Shown here piece after piece: positions 1-7,930 of a stretch of 64,000 bases of DNA (position 1 is the first letter of the stretch; the number at the start of each line of letters is the position of its first letter). Source of the DNA: an uncultured Prochlorococcus sp. (GTDB lineage: Bacteria > Cyanobacteriota > Cyanobacteriia > PCC-6307 > Cyanobiaceae). Under the pieces are notes generated by a model. The model worked only from the letters and a program-made list of their open reading frames with translations, did no database searches and was not told where the DNA came from. The stretch lies in NCBI GenBank assembly GCA_902629395.1, contig CACOQT010000001.1, positions 1 through 64,000 of the forward strand, in the 5' to 3' direction. Position numbers and translations under genes: made by a program.

Positions 1-333
1 AGCGTAGAAAAGAGAAGAAATCTTTAGAGCGTCTCCGTCTTCAACGGCACTATCCATGTTGGCAAGTGGACCACTGGCATTACCTGCCTCGATGCCTGCG
101 GAGAAAAGATCTTCGCCAGTAAAGCTAGAGCTGATTTCTAACTCATAGGCATATTGCATATAAAGCTCTTCTTCTGTATCTGATGCTCCACCGTTAGCTA
201 CAGAACCAACTGTGAACACAGAACCACCACCTATGGTTGTGGTCGATGTAAATGCAGCATCTGCATTAGCTGCGATTGGAGCCATTAGGCCCAAAGCAGC
301 AGGAGCTACCAGCAAACGCTGAAAAAGCTTCAT
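1..333 (-). CDS. Outer-membrane porin, N-terminal part (gene runs off the window)
   Basis: The minus strand is open from an ATG at 333 to the window edge, giving 111 residues. It begins with a typical signal peptide (MKLFQRLLVAPAALG, then an AxA-like end near residue 24). The mature start is rich in Gly, Ser and Thr and continues into beta-strand-like sequence. This N-terminus is characteristic of the picocyanobacterial Som/OprB-like porins of the outer membrane. The SLH domain that usually follows the signal peptide in Som porins is not visible; the barrel-type sequence seems to start directly. The gene is divergent from znuC, with a Fur-family operator between them. The family is reasonably sure; the substrate is unknown and most of the gene lies outside. 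Confidence 0.75.
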   Translation of the reverse strand, partial: MKLFQRLLVAPAALGLMAPIAANADAAFTSTTTIGGGSVFTVGSVANGGASDTEEELYMQYAYELEISSSFTGEDLFSAGIEAGNASGPLANMDSAVEDGDALKISSLFYA

Positions 334-357
334 AGTGTCCTCACACTAAATTACAAC

Positions 358-376
358 GAAAATGATAATCGTTTTT
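358..376. promoter_or_regulatory. Candidate Zur/Fur operator between porin and znuC
   Basis: The 19-mer GAAAATGATAATCGTTTTT matches the classical Fur box at 15 of 19 positions, including an intact AATGATAATC core. It lies 25-45 bases upstream of the porin ATG and about 50-70 bases upstream of znuC. Because a Zur-like regulator and zinc transporter genes follow, Zur is the more likely binder than Fur. The assignment is by pattern only. Confidence 0.6.
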
Positions 377-394
377 ATTTAACCTTGGCAAGTA

Positions 395-400
395 TATAAT
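395..400 (+). promoter_or_regulatory. Probable -10 element for znuC
   Basis: A perfect TATAAT lies 28 bases before the znuC ATG. The matching -35 region would fall at about 372-377 (TTTTTA, poor) inside the Fur-family box, so a bound repressor would block polymerase. No strong -35 is visible. Confidence 0.45.
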
Positions 401-427
401 GATTAGTGTCAGCAAATCCTTTGATTG

Positions 428-1123
428 ATGTCCAGTTTAATTGCTGAAAACCTTACGTATTCTTATTCGACAAATATTCCACCCGCTTTAAATAAAGTTT
501 CTCTCAAGCTAGAGCCTGGAAGTTTGACTGCTCTCGTTGGCCCAAACGGTGCAGGAAAATCCACATTATTAAGTTTATTGCAGGGCATAAACAGACCAGA
601 TCAAGGAGAGATCAAGGTAGATGGGAGTCCATTGATCAATAATCGATGTCAAGTTGCTCTGATGCCTCAAAGGGGAAAGTTGAATTGGAGTTTCCCCATA
701 ACTGTTGAAGGATTAGTTTCTTTAGGTCGAGTTAATCATTCAAAATCCACTTGTTGTGAATTGGAGGCGGCTCTTCAACGTGTTGGAATATCTCATCTGT
801 CGAAAAGAAGGCTTGATTCTTTATCTGGTGGTCAGCAACAAAGAGCATTACTTGCCAAAACTTTGATGAATCCGGCGAATATTTTTTTACTTGATGAACC
901 CTGCTCTGCACTCGACCCACCGGCAAAAGAAGATTTCCTGATAATCATTCGTCAGTTGGCTGATTCTGGTTTAACCGTTTTTGTCAGTAGTCACGATTGG
1001 GGTACATCTTTGAATGCTTATGACAAAGTTGTTGTGCTCGATAAGATTATTTTGGCCTCTGGGAGCCCTCAAGAAGTCCAAGAAAAACTTAGTTCAATTA
1101 ATTATCTGAGGTGGAAGTTATGA
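428..1123 (+). CDS. znuC: Zinc ABC transporter ATP-binding protein ZnuC
   Basis: This is the cytoplasmic ATPase that powers high-affinity Zn(II) import together with the membrane permease ZnuB and a periplasmic binding protein. All ABC motifs are present: Walker A GPNGAGKST at residues 38-46, Q-loop MPQR at 79-82, signature LSGGQQQR at 132-139, Walker B IFLLDEP at 152-158 and the switch His189. The length (231 residues) is normal. An in-frame TTG one codon upstream (425) is possible, but ATG 428 is preferred. Zinc rather than manganese is inferred from the neighbouring Zur-like gene. The permease follows at 1601, beyond an antisense regulator gene; no znuA is in the window. Confidence 0.85.
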   Translation: MSSLIAENLTYSYSTNIPPALNKVSLKLEPGSLTALVGPNGAGKSTLLSLLQGINRPDQGEIKVDGSPLINNRCQVALMPQRGKLNWSFPITVEGLVSLGRVNHSKSTCCELEAALQRVGISHLSKRRLDSLSGGQQQRALLAKTLMNPANIFLLDEPCSALDPPAKEDFLIIIRQLADSGLTVFVSSHDWGTSLNAYDKVVVLDKIILASGSPQEVQEKLSSINYLRWKL

Positions 1124-1154
1124 TTGTACTTTATAGCTAAGTCATATGGAGCAT

Positions 1155-1547
1155 TTAATTATTAGAACAATTCTGGCATAGTCCAAAGTATTCAAGAGTA
1201 TGGAACAACAGCTCAAACTTATTAGACACTTTTTTCGATATGTCTATTGTTTTTACGGGACATCCCTGTATTCGAGAAGTTTCTCCGCAACTTACACAAG
1301 TTAAATGATGAATATCTCTTTCGACTGGGGCATAGAAGACCTCACCGTTAGGAAGATGTCTAGAGCGGATCAAACCTTGCTTCACTAATGTTTGCAGGTT
1401 TCTATAAACAGTGGTCAGACCCATTGAATTTTCACCGTTATGAAGTTTTCTGTGCAACTCCTGCCCACTCATTTCATCTGTACATTTCTTAAGCTCAAAG
1501 AGGAGTTGTTCTTGTCGCTTGGAGATTACGGGTTTTTTAGGACTCAT
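1155..1547 (-). CDS. zur: Fur-family metal regulator, probably Zur
   Basis: This 130-residue protein has the Fur layout: an N-terminal winged helix (about 10-65, with the recognition segment TTVYRNLQTL) and a C-terminal dimerisation and metal domain. Two CxxC pairs, CVSC at 84-87 and CQNC at 124-127, form the structural zinc site, and His80-His81 precede the first pair. Zur represses zinc uptake genes when zinc is sufficient. Placement between znuC and znuB supports Zur over Fur or PerR. It is encoded on the opposite strand: its stop faces the znuC stop across 31 bases, and its start is divergent from znuB. The family is certain; the zinc specificity is inferred from context. Confidence 0.85.
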   Translation of the reverse strand: MSPKKPVISKRQEQLLFELKKCTDEMSGQELHRKLHNGENSMGLTTVYRNLQTLVKQGLIRSRHLPNGEVFYAPVERDIHHLTCVSCGETSRIQGCPVKTIDISKKVSNKFELLFHTLEYFGLCQNCSNN

Positions 1548-1600
1548 TATAAAGATCTTAATTTGATCCTTCTTTCTGACCTTACTGAATCATTTGCTTA

Positions 1601-2386
1601 ATGTCTTTTCTCTATACAAATTGGTGGATAATTCCTCTTCTAATTACCTCCTTTTCAGGCGTACTTTGCCCTGCTATGGGAAGTGTATTAATAACTCACA
1701 AAAGACTTCTTCAAGTCAATTTAATTTCACATTGTGTGCTACCTGGACTTGCCTTGGCTATGGCACTTGGTATAGATCCATCAATTGGTGGTGTCTTTAG
1801 TGGATTAGTGGGAGCTATCGCTGCAGAAAGTCTTACAAATAAAAAAAATCAAAATTATGAAGCTGTTATGAATACAATTCTTGCTGGCTCGATGGGACTT
1901 GGTGTTCTTCTTATACCTCTACTTGGGATAAGAATTGATTTAGAAGCTGTTTTATTTGGAGATTTATTAACTGCGAATTTAAGTGATTTAATAAGAACTT
2001 TGATTGCGTTCTCGGCATTTATTTCTTTAGTGTTTTTTGGTTATGACAAACTCGTTTACATAGGTTTAGACCCTGAAGGGGCTGCTTCAAGTGGAGTCAA
2101 TGTTTCTTCTTTAAATTTAGCTCTTGGTTTGACAACTGCACTCGTCATAGTCAGTTCAATGTCTGCAGTAGGAGTGATTCTTGTAATTGCTTTACTTTCA
2201 ACTCCAACCTTGTTGGGGCTTCAAAAGGCAAGATCGCTTTGGATCGCGATGATTAGATCTTCAATATTTGGATTATTAATATCACTTTTAGGTTTTTCGC
2301 TAGCGATGGTTTTGAATCTGCCTCCTGGCCCTCTGATAAGTGTTCTTTGTGTAATTTCTTTGATCTTGATACCAAAGAATAATTAA
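1601..2386 (+). CDS. znuB: Zinc ABC transporter permease ZnuB
   Basis: This 261-residue, strongly hydrophobic protein has about eight membrane segments and belongs to the ABC-3 family of Zn/Mn permeases. The N-terminal region with CPAMGSVLITHKRLLQ and the following SHCVLPGLALA stretch match the family. It forms the inner-membrane channel energised by ZnuC. It starts at an ATG 53 bases from the divergent zur start. No clear Fur-family box is visible in that gap, so it may be transcribed from the znuC promoter across the antisense zur gene, or from an unrecognised promoter. Confidence 0.85.
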   Translation: MSFLYTNWWIIPLLITSFSGVLCPAMGSVLITHKRLLQVNLISHCVLPGLALAMALGIDPSIGGVFSGLVGAIAAESLTNKKNQNYEAVMNTILAGSMGLGVLLIPLLGIRIDLEAVLFGDLLTANLSDLIRTLIAFSAFISLVFFGYDKLVYIGLDPEGAASSGVNVSSLNLALGLTTALVIVSSMSAVGVILVIALLSTPTLLGLQKARSLWIAMIRSSIFGLLISLLGFSLAMVLNLPPGPLISVLCVISLILIPKNN

Positions 2387-2664
2387 AATGTATATTTAAT
2401 AGAACTTTTTTCCAATAGTCTTATTAAATAAGAAAGGAGTGGAATAAATTTTTTCTCTTTTAAAGAGTCAATTCCATGACAAAATTTGTAAAAAAATTTT
2501 ATTACTATTTATTAGTCTAAGACATAGATTATTAGATAAATTCAGATGAATTACCTCAAAGAGAATTAAATTCAGATTTATTAAAAATTTGTTATTAATT
2601 TTTCTAATTTTAAGATATTTCTTATAAGCTAACTAGTCAACGTAATATATGAACAAAGCAAATA

Positions 2665-3102
2665 CTAGTCAGCATTGATATGGGTAGCACAAGGCATCCA
2701 TAAGTTCCCCATCTTATGAACACCGATGCATCCGATCTTTTTTGCTTCTACCTCTGCTTGAGATTTAGTTGGATAAGCATATAAATCTTTTGGAGTAGTA
2801 GATTGATATATCGATTCCTTGATTGCATTATTTTCTGGACTCCATACTTTAAGTCCCATAGTAGTTATACCTGCAGAAAATATTCCCATTCCTACTATTG
2901 AGGCATTCACTACACCCATAGCTACTACACCTATAGAAACGACACCCATCGGAACAACCCCAATACTAATAATTCCCATCGGAACAATCCCAATTGATAT
3001 AAACCCGAGTGGTGCAATACCAAATGCAATTTTTTTGGGCTTACTTCCGCAATGCGAAGGACTCTCTGAATTTTTATGACCAATGGTATTTGTAGGTGCC
3101 AT
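2665..3102 (-). CDS. Gly-periodic repeat protein with C-terminal DUF3721
   Basis: This 145-residue protein is unrecognised in function. Residues 26-83 are a run of five-residue units, each ending in Gly or a small residue, that pair into a ten-residue repeat of the type PMGIISIGVV. The stretch is hydrophobic and could form a membrane glycine zipper or a beta stack. The C-terminus (about 105-140) carries a DUF3721-like motif, with GCIGVHKMG then WMPC and a closing His. Conserved Cys, His and Met suggest metal or thiol chemistry, but no activity is established. It lies 12 bases downstream of a second DUF3721 gene on the same strand, so the two are probably cotranscribed. Confidence 0.7.
   Translation of the reverse strand: MAPTNTIGHKNSESPSHCGSKPKKIAFGIAPLGFISIGIVPMGIISIGVVPMGVVSIGVVAMGVVNASIVGMGIFSAGITTMGLKVWSPENNAIKESIYQSTTPKDLYAYPTKSQAEVEAKKIGCIGVHKMGNLWMPCATHINAD
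2945..3004. repeat. Two 30-base direct repeats inside the Gly-periodic ORF
   Basis: Two adjacent 30-base units begin with CCCATCGGAACAA at 2945 and 2975. Weaker copies extend on both sides from about 2855 to 3025. They encode the decapeptide repeat of the 145-residue protein and suggest growth by tandem duplication. Confidence 0.7.
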
Positions 3103-3114
3103 TATCTAAAAATA

Positions 3115-3369
3115 TTAGTGATGATGATGTCCTTTATGAGATTGATCTTTTTCTGTCTCATAATTAGTTTCATGACGTTTACAAGGCATCCATTTGTTAC
3201 CCATTTTATGAGCTCCAGTGCAATTGAAATTTTTTGCTGCTTTTTCAGCTTCGATTTTTGTCTCAAAAAGAGAAGGAGTGCCACTTGAATGAGAATTACT
3301 TGTACATCCCATCAATAAAAATGGAGTGGAAATAATAATTGTGGAGAGAATAGGCTTTTGATTAAACAC
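3115..3369 (-). CDS. Small lipoprotein with DUF3721 motif and polyhistidine tail
   Basis: This 84-residue protein starts at GTG 3369. A hydrophobic N-terminus ends in the lipobox LMGC (Cys22), so it should be lipid-anchored and exported. Residues 34-64 hold a DUF3721-like motif (GAHKMG then WMPC, with Cys50, Cys63 and His66). The tail is His-rich and ends in KGHHHH. These features fit metal binding in the periplasm or at the outer membrane, and the zinc uptake genes lie 1 kb away, but the function is an inference. It is followed after 12 bases by the other DUF3721 gene. Confidence 0.7.
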   Translation of the reverse strand: MFNQKPILSTIIISTPFLLMGCTSNSHSSGTPSLFETKIEAEKAAKNFNCTGAHKMGNKWMPCKRHETNYETEKDQSHKGHHHH

Positions 3370-3380
3370 CTTATCTGTTG

Positions 3381-3485
3381 TTATCTAATTATTCGATTAT
3401 TTAGAATAATTAATGGAGGGCTTTTGTCATGAAAGATTTCAAGAATCCATAGATGAAAAAAATTGAATAAGTAATTCGTTTTCAT
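3381..3485 (-). CDS. Possible 34-residue peptide with strong ribosome binding site
   Basis: On the minus strand, AAAGGAGG sits four bases before an ATG at 3485 that opens a 34-codon frame ending in TAA at 3381. The peptide is hydrophobic and basic (MKTNYLFNFF at the start, ending NNRIIR) and resembles nothing I know. It ends 11 bases upstream of the DUF3721 lipoprotein start, so it could be a leader peptide or small gene of that operon. The only support is the Shine-Dalgarno sequence and position. Confidence 0.25.
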   Translation of the reverse strand: MKTNYLFNFFHLWILEIFHDKSPPLIILNNRIIR

Positions 3486-3613
3486 CTTTCCTCCTTTGCT
3501 AGTAAGTACTTATAGAGAAAGAAGGGTTGAATTTTTATTGAAAAGACTCAAGAAAAAAAATAGTTTGTATGGAAAGCACATTATTTACATTAAATAAATT
3601 TATTTTTTAGATG

Positions 3614-3685
3614 TGCCGATGAGTGGAATTGAACCACCGACCTACTGGTTACGAATCAGTTGCTCTACCCCTGAGCTACACCGGC
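3614..3685 (-). tRNA. trnT: tRNA-Thr (anticodon CGU)
   Basis: Read on the minus strand, a complete 72-nt cloverleaf is present. It has a seven-pair acceptor GCCGGTG/CATCGGC with one G-U, a D-stem GCTC/GAGC, an anticodon loop TTCGTAA with anticodon CGT, and a T-arm with loop TTCAATT. No CCA is encoded. The last pair of the anticodon stem is an A-C mismatch (positions 31-39). It reads the rare ACG threonine codon. Confidence 0.95.
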
Positions 3686-3718
3686 ACTAGAATAACGTTA
3701 TCATCTTTAAATTTATTT

Positions 3719-3979
3719 TTGAGCAACACTAATAAGCCTGAATCCAATTTGGATCCAAATTTAAGAGCACGATTATTGAAAGAGTCTAAAAATCCTTATC
3801 GGGGATTGAGAAGAGCTGTGTGGATAGCACTATTTGGTTCAGCGGCTCTGGGCTTTTTTATTATGGTTACCAATATCATTGCAGGGGATAGCGTATCTAT
3901 TAATGATCTCGCTATACAAATTTCAGCACTTTTAATTCTTGGATTTTTATTATTTAAAGATAGAAATAAACAAGACTAG
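3719..3979 (+). CDS. DUF3493 family small membrane protein
   Basis: This 86-residue protein starts at TTG 3719; the frame upstream runs through the tRNA gene and cannot be coding there. Residues 14-35 carry the motif LRARLLKESKNPYRGLRR typical of the cyanobacterial/plastid DUF3493 family. Two membrane segments follow, about 34-55 and 63-79. Plant relatives have been connected with photosystem II accumulation, but a role here is only inferred. It is convergent with infB. Confidence 0.75.
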   Translation: MSNTNKPESNLDPNLRARLLKESKNPYRGLRRAVWIALFGSAALGFFIMVTNIIAGDSVSINDLAIQISALLILGFLLFKDRNKQD

Positions 3980-4039
3980 CAATATTTTAATAGCCTTAAT
4001 CAATTAGATTGATACTTAAGTTTGAACAAATAAATCTGA

Positions 4040-7000
4040 TTAATTTGTTAATTTTCTCCTTTGGGTTACAAGTTTGAATGCTTCTATTTGATCTCCTTCT
4101 TCCCAGTTCGCAAAACGATCACATCCAATTCCGCATTCGAAACCTGTGGATACATCTTTTACATCATCTTTATTTCTTTTTAGTGAATCTAGATCGCCTT
4201 CAAAAACAATTTGCTTTCCTCTTTTGACTCTTGCTCGACAGTTCCTTTGTATTTTCCCAGACGTTACATAGCAGCCAGCTACCGCACTTTTACCGATTGA
4301 GAAGATTGCTCTAACCTCAGCGACCCCTAAGGCTTCTTCTATCATTTCCGGCTCAAGCAATCCCTCCATAGCTAATTGGATATCTTCTAAAAGTTTATAA
4401 ATAACTTCGTAATCTCTTACGTCAACGCCATTTGCATCTGCAGCACGCTTGGCACCTGAGGCCATTGAGGTGTTGAACCCAACTATCACTGCACCAGAGG
4501 CAGCGGCCAGATCGACATCAGTCTCAGTGATTTCACCAGGTGCTGATAACAAAACTCTTACTTGGACTTCGTCTTTTGGAAGTTGTTCTAAAGATCCTAG
4601 TATTGCCTCTAAACTTCCTTGAACATCAGCTTTGAGGATTATATTTAATTCTTTAAGTTCTCCCTCACTCGCTTGGCCAGACATCGAGGAAAGAGATACC
4701 CGTCTTGAAGCCATCTGCTGAGCAAGTCTTGCTGCCCGAGCATCTGTAGCTCGCTCACCGACTACTGCTCTTGCAGCCTTCTCATCAGGATAAACCTCAA
4801 ATTCGTCACCAGCAGTAGGTACTTCGCTGAACCCAAGAGCTTCTACAGGACAAGATGGACCAGCAGCCTTAATTCTCGATCCATTTTCATCTACCATTGC
4901 TCTTACTTTGCCAAGGACAGGACCAGCCGCAACGACATCTCCTGATTTCAGTGTTCCGTTTTGAACTAGTAATGTCGCAACTGGGCCTTTCGCTTTATCT
5001 AAGTGAGCTTCAATAACTGTACCTTTTGCCAATCTATCAGGGTTGGCTTGTAAATCCTCTACCTCAGTTACTAGCAATACCATCTCTAAAAGTTTATCTA
5101 TGTTTTCTCCTTTGATGGCACTAACGGGAACCATAACTACATCTCCTCCCCATTCTTCTGACAATAAATCTTGCTCTGATAACTCTTGCTTTACTCGATC
5201 GGGAGATGCCCCCTCCTTATCAATTTTGTTGATTGCAACTACGATAGGCACCTCTGCTGCTCTTGCATGGCTAATGGCTTCAAGAGTTTGGGGCCTTACG
5301 CCGTCATCAGCAGCTACAACCAAAATCGCTACATCTGTCACCCTGGTTCCTCTCGCTCTCATGGCTGTAAAAGCTTCATGGCCAGGTGTGTCAAGAAAAG
5401 TTAGTCTCTTTGTTGAGCCATCATGTTCAGTCTCAATTTGATAAGCACCAATGTGCTGAGTAATACCTCCGGCTTCGCCTGCTGCAACCCTTGCTTTTCT
5501 AATTGCATCAAGTAGAGAAGTCTTTCCATGATCAACATGTCCCATCACAGTCACTACCGGTGGTCTTCTAATCAAGTGTTTTAAATCTCCCTCCTCAATC
5601 ATTTCAACTGTTTTCTTGGCAGCCTCTTCAACATCATCTTGAAGTACTGGCACCCCGAATTCCTCCGCAACTGTCTCGATGGTTGCTAGATCTAATGATT
5701 GAGTAACAGTGGCAGTAATTCCTTTAAAAAATAATGATTTGATGATTTCAGAACTCTCTACGCTCAACATATCAGCAAGCTCTTGAACAGTGAGATTGTC
5801 TTCTGGAACAACAATCATCTCAGGTCTTACAAGTTTTGCTTCTCTAGCGGCTCTTAATTCCATCGCACGTCTCCTTTGCCTTTGACGAGTGGTTTCTTTC
5901 TTGCGCTTTTTGAGAGCAGTTAAAGGTTTTCCGTTGTTTTTCTTGCCAGATTTGGGTTTAGATGGTCGAGCTAAGCTTGCGGAGAGAACCACTGCTTGTT
6001 GTTCCCCTGCAAATCCACTTGTCTCTGCAGTAAGAGCATCATCATTTTCGCCAATTATGTGGACTTTTTGACGCTGTTTTTGAGGTGATTTGTTTCTTAA
6101 CGCATCTAGTTTTGCACTGTCATCCCAATCGGGCCTCCCAGTCCTTCTTGGAGTGGCAGGAGCGTTTCCTGATCTGTGAGCTGGCTTCTTGGGAGCTGCA
6201 GGAGTTGGCCTATTTACTGGTGGCTTTGCTCCAGGTGTGTGCTCTTTTTTTTGTCTAGTACTTGCTGGAGAATCAGGTTTTCTTTGAGGAGGTGCTGGTC
6301 TGGCTTGCGGCTTCTGAAGTTGCATCAATTCGCTTGGTGCAACTGGTCTTCTCATGCCAGATGGGACTCCTGGGCGATTATTAGAACGGTTAGCTCCACC
6401 GGTTGACCTGGTAGAGACTCCTGGTCTGCTTTGAATTCCACCTCTGTTAGGCGGCCCTGAACGAATTGGACCTGTGGCTCGCTTGTTAGCTCCTGGACGA
6501 TTTTGACCTTGAATAGGCCTGTTGCTTGCACCTCCTCGATTGGGACCTTGTCGATTTGTTGTCCCGGGACGACTTGGTCCTCCCACTTTGTTACCTAGGC
6601 CAGGTCGATTTGATAATCCTTGGCGATTTGCAGAGACTGGCGGTTTTGGTGATCCTGGTCTCGATGGCATCAATGGTTTACTTCTTGCTTCACTTTTCTG
6701 AGGTTTACCAGTAGGTTTTTCTCTTCTTATAGGGGCCCCTACAAGTTCAAGTGGATTATTTGCTTTGGTCGGAGACTGAGGGCCTTTGGACGAAGAACTC
6801 TGTTTGTTTTGATTTTTAATTTTTTGAACATTCTCTGGACCAACTTTTTGGGCATAAACACCACCTTGAATGGGAACATTCTTTTGCTTTTGGTTATTAG
6901 GTGTTAATTGCTTTTTATCGTGATTATTTATTTTGGGTCTGCTTGGAGGTGCTAATGGTCTCTTTGGCTGCTGTGTGTAAGTTTGTGGTGGTTGACTTTT

Positions 7001-7594
7001 TGGCTTTTGAGCTGATTCAGAACTTTTAGGTTTATTTATTATTTTGTTGTTTGTGTTTGGTTGAGAAAGGGGGATTTTCCTCTCTAGTTGAGCTGAAGGC
7101 TTTATTATGGTTGGTTTTACTTCTTGTCTAGGCTTAGGGGGAAGAGGCTTGTTTGGCTTGGATGGTGCAGCTATTTTCTGTTGGGCAGGAAATTTGGTTT
7201 TTAAAGTTTTTTGATTATTGCTTTCTAATCCCCCCTGTTTTTTTTCTTGTATTTGAAGGGGTTGTGAAGGGATATTTAACTTTGTTTTTGTGATTTCTGT
7301 AATGTTGGGAGTCTTCTGCTTAAGTTCTGTTTTTGGATTCTTTTGAGGTTTAACTGGACTTTTTTTAACTGAGAGAATTTTTTTATCTAATTTCTTATTA
7401 GGTTTGTCAGATGGTTTAACAGCATTGGTTTTTTTTAGGAAATCTTTTATTTGTTTTGCTTCATTAATACTTATGGAACTGCTGTGGCTCTTTGCGGCTA
7501 TGGCAAGTTTCCGGGCTGCGTCTAGCACATCTTTATTGTCAAGGCTTAAGTCCTTGGACAATTCATAAATCCTGATTTTGCCGCTGCTGGTCAT
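4040..7594 (-). CDS. infB: Translation initiation factor IF-2
   Basis: IF-2 is the GTPase that places initiator fMet-tRNA on the 30S subunit and promotes subunit joining. The GTPase core begins near residue 675, with G1 GHVDHGKT (about 684-691), G3 DTPGHEAF and G4 NKID, followed by the standard beta-barrel and C-terminal domains. At 1184 residues it is long for the family: about the first 500 residues are low complexity, first Lys/Pro/Gln/Asn-rich, then a block of repeated RPG, RGG-like and NRPG units (about 325-425). It closes the rimP-nusA-ylxR-infB operon, 60 bases after ylxR. An N-terminal IF2_N-like segment (residues 5-55) is visible. Confidence 0.97.
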   Translation of the reverse strand: MTSSGKIRIYELSKDLSLDNKDVLDAARKLAIAAKSHSSSISINEAKQIKDFLKKTNAVKPSDKPNKKLDKKILSVKKSPVKPQKNPKTELKQKTPNITEITKTKLNIPSQPLQIQEKKQGGLESNNQKTLKTKFPAQQKIAAPSKPNKPLPPKPRQEVKPTIIKPSAQLERKIPLSQPNTNNKIINKPKSSESAQKPKSQPPQTYTQQPKRPLAPPSRPKINNHDKKQLTPNNQKQKNVPIQGGVYAQKVGPENVQKIKNQNKQSSSSKGPQSPTKANNPLELVGAPIRREKPTGKPQKSEARSKPLMPSRPGSPKPPVSANRQGLSNRPGLGNKVGGPSRPGTTNRQGPNRGGASNRPIQGQNRPGANKRATGPIRSGPPNRGGIQSRPGVSTRSTGGANRSNNRPGVPSGMRRPVAPSELMQLQKPQARPAPPQRKPDSPASTRQKKEHTPGAKPPVNRPTPAAPKKPAHRSGNAPATPRRTGRPDWDDSAKLDALRNKSPQKQRQKVHIIGENDDALTAETSGFAGEQQAVVLSASLARPSKPKSGKKNNGKPLTALKKRKKETTRQRQRRRAMELRAAREAKLVRPEMIVVPEDNLTVQELADMLSVESSEIIKSLFFKGITATVTQSLDLATIETVAEEFGVPVLQDDVEEAAKKTVEMIEEGDLKHLIRRPPVVTVMGHVDHGKTSLLDAIRKARVAAGEAGGITQHIGAYQIETEHDGSTKRLTFLDTPGHEAFTAMRARGTRVTDVAILVVAADDGVRPQTLEAISHARAAEVPIVVAINKIDKEGASPDRVKQELSEQDLLSEEWGGDVVMVPVSAIKGENIDKLLEMVLLVTEVEDLQANPDRLAKGTVIEAHLDKAKGPVATLLVQNGTLKSGDVVAAGPVLGKVRAMVDENGSRIKAAGPSCPVEALGFSEVPTAGDEFEVYPDEKAARAVVGERATDARAARLAQQMASRRVSLSSMSGQASEGELKELNIILKADVQGSLEAILGSLEQLPKDEVQVRVLLSAPGEITETDVDLAAASGAVIVGFNTSMASGAKRAADANGVDVRDYEVIYKLLEDIQLAMEGLLEPEMIEEALGVAEVRAIFSIGKSAVAGCYVTSGKIQRNCRARVKRGKQIVFEGDLDSLKRNKDDVKDVSTGFECGIGCDRFANWEEGDQIEAFKLVTQRRKLTN

Positions 7595-7654
7595 TAATGT
7601 TGTGCTTGAACTTTAGATTTGGTTTTTGAGTTCAATGAGTTCTCTTAATGAACA

Positions 7655-7930
7655 TCATGCCTCAGTATCTGAATCAATGCAGGTATTAAGTTGTTTTTGG
7701 AGCATATTGAAAATGCTTTGGTGTAAATCACATCTCAAAGCTTTTTGCAATCGCTTACGCTTCAAAGCCTCCTCAAAACAAGACTCAGTTGGGCAGAGAT
7801 AGGCTGATCTTCCCATACCGCCAGAGAGAACCACTCCATTCTGAAAATCTCTAGTAACTTTTAAAAGGAACTTGCGATCAAGAACTTTCTTGCAAGCTAC
7901 ACACCTACGCAGAATGGGGCTTTGACTCAC
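7655..7930 (-). CDS. ylxR: YlxR family RNA-binding protein (DUF448)
   Basis: This 91-residue protein has the family signature near the N-terminus (RRCVACKK) and the later GRSAYLCP segment with Cys, followed by a basic helix (KRKRLQKALR). YlxR proteins are small nucleic-acid-binding proteins almost always found between nusA and infB, as here; roles in transcription control and RNase P interaction have been proposed in other bacteria. The start overlaps the nusA stop by four bases, indicating translational coupling. Confidence 0.9.
   Translation of the reverse strand: MSQSPILRRCVACKKVLDRKFLLKVTRDFQNGVVLSGGMGRSAYLCPTESCFEEALKRKRLQKALRCDLHQSIFNMLQKQLNTCIDSDTEA

Noticed and set aside
2393-2430. 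AT-only inverted repeat TATTTAATA/TATTAAATA after znuB as a terminator
   Set aside because: The stem has no G-C pairs, the loop is about 20 bases and there is no T-run after it, so chance in AT-rich DNA is enough.
2475-2520. 13-codon plus-strand frame after znuB
   Set aside because: Too short, and the nearest AGGAG lies about 38 bases upstream of the ATG, too far to serve it.
3411-3464. Two very short plus-strand frames near an ATGGAGGG before 3430
   Set aside because: They encode only 7 and 17 residues and lie antisense to a slightly better minus-strand candidate; nothing supports translation.
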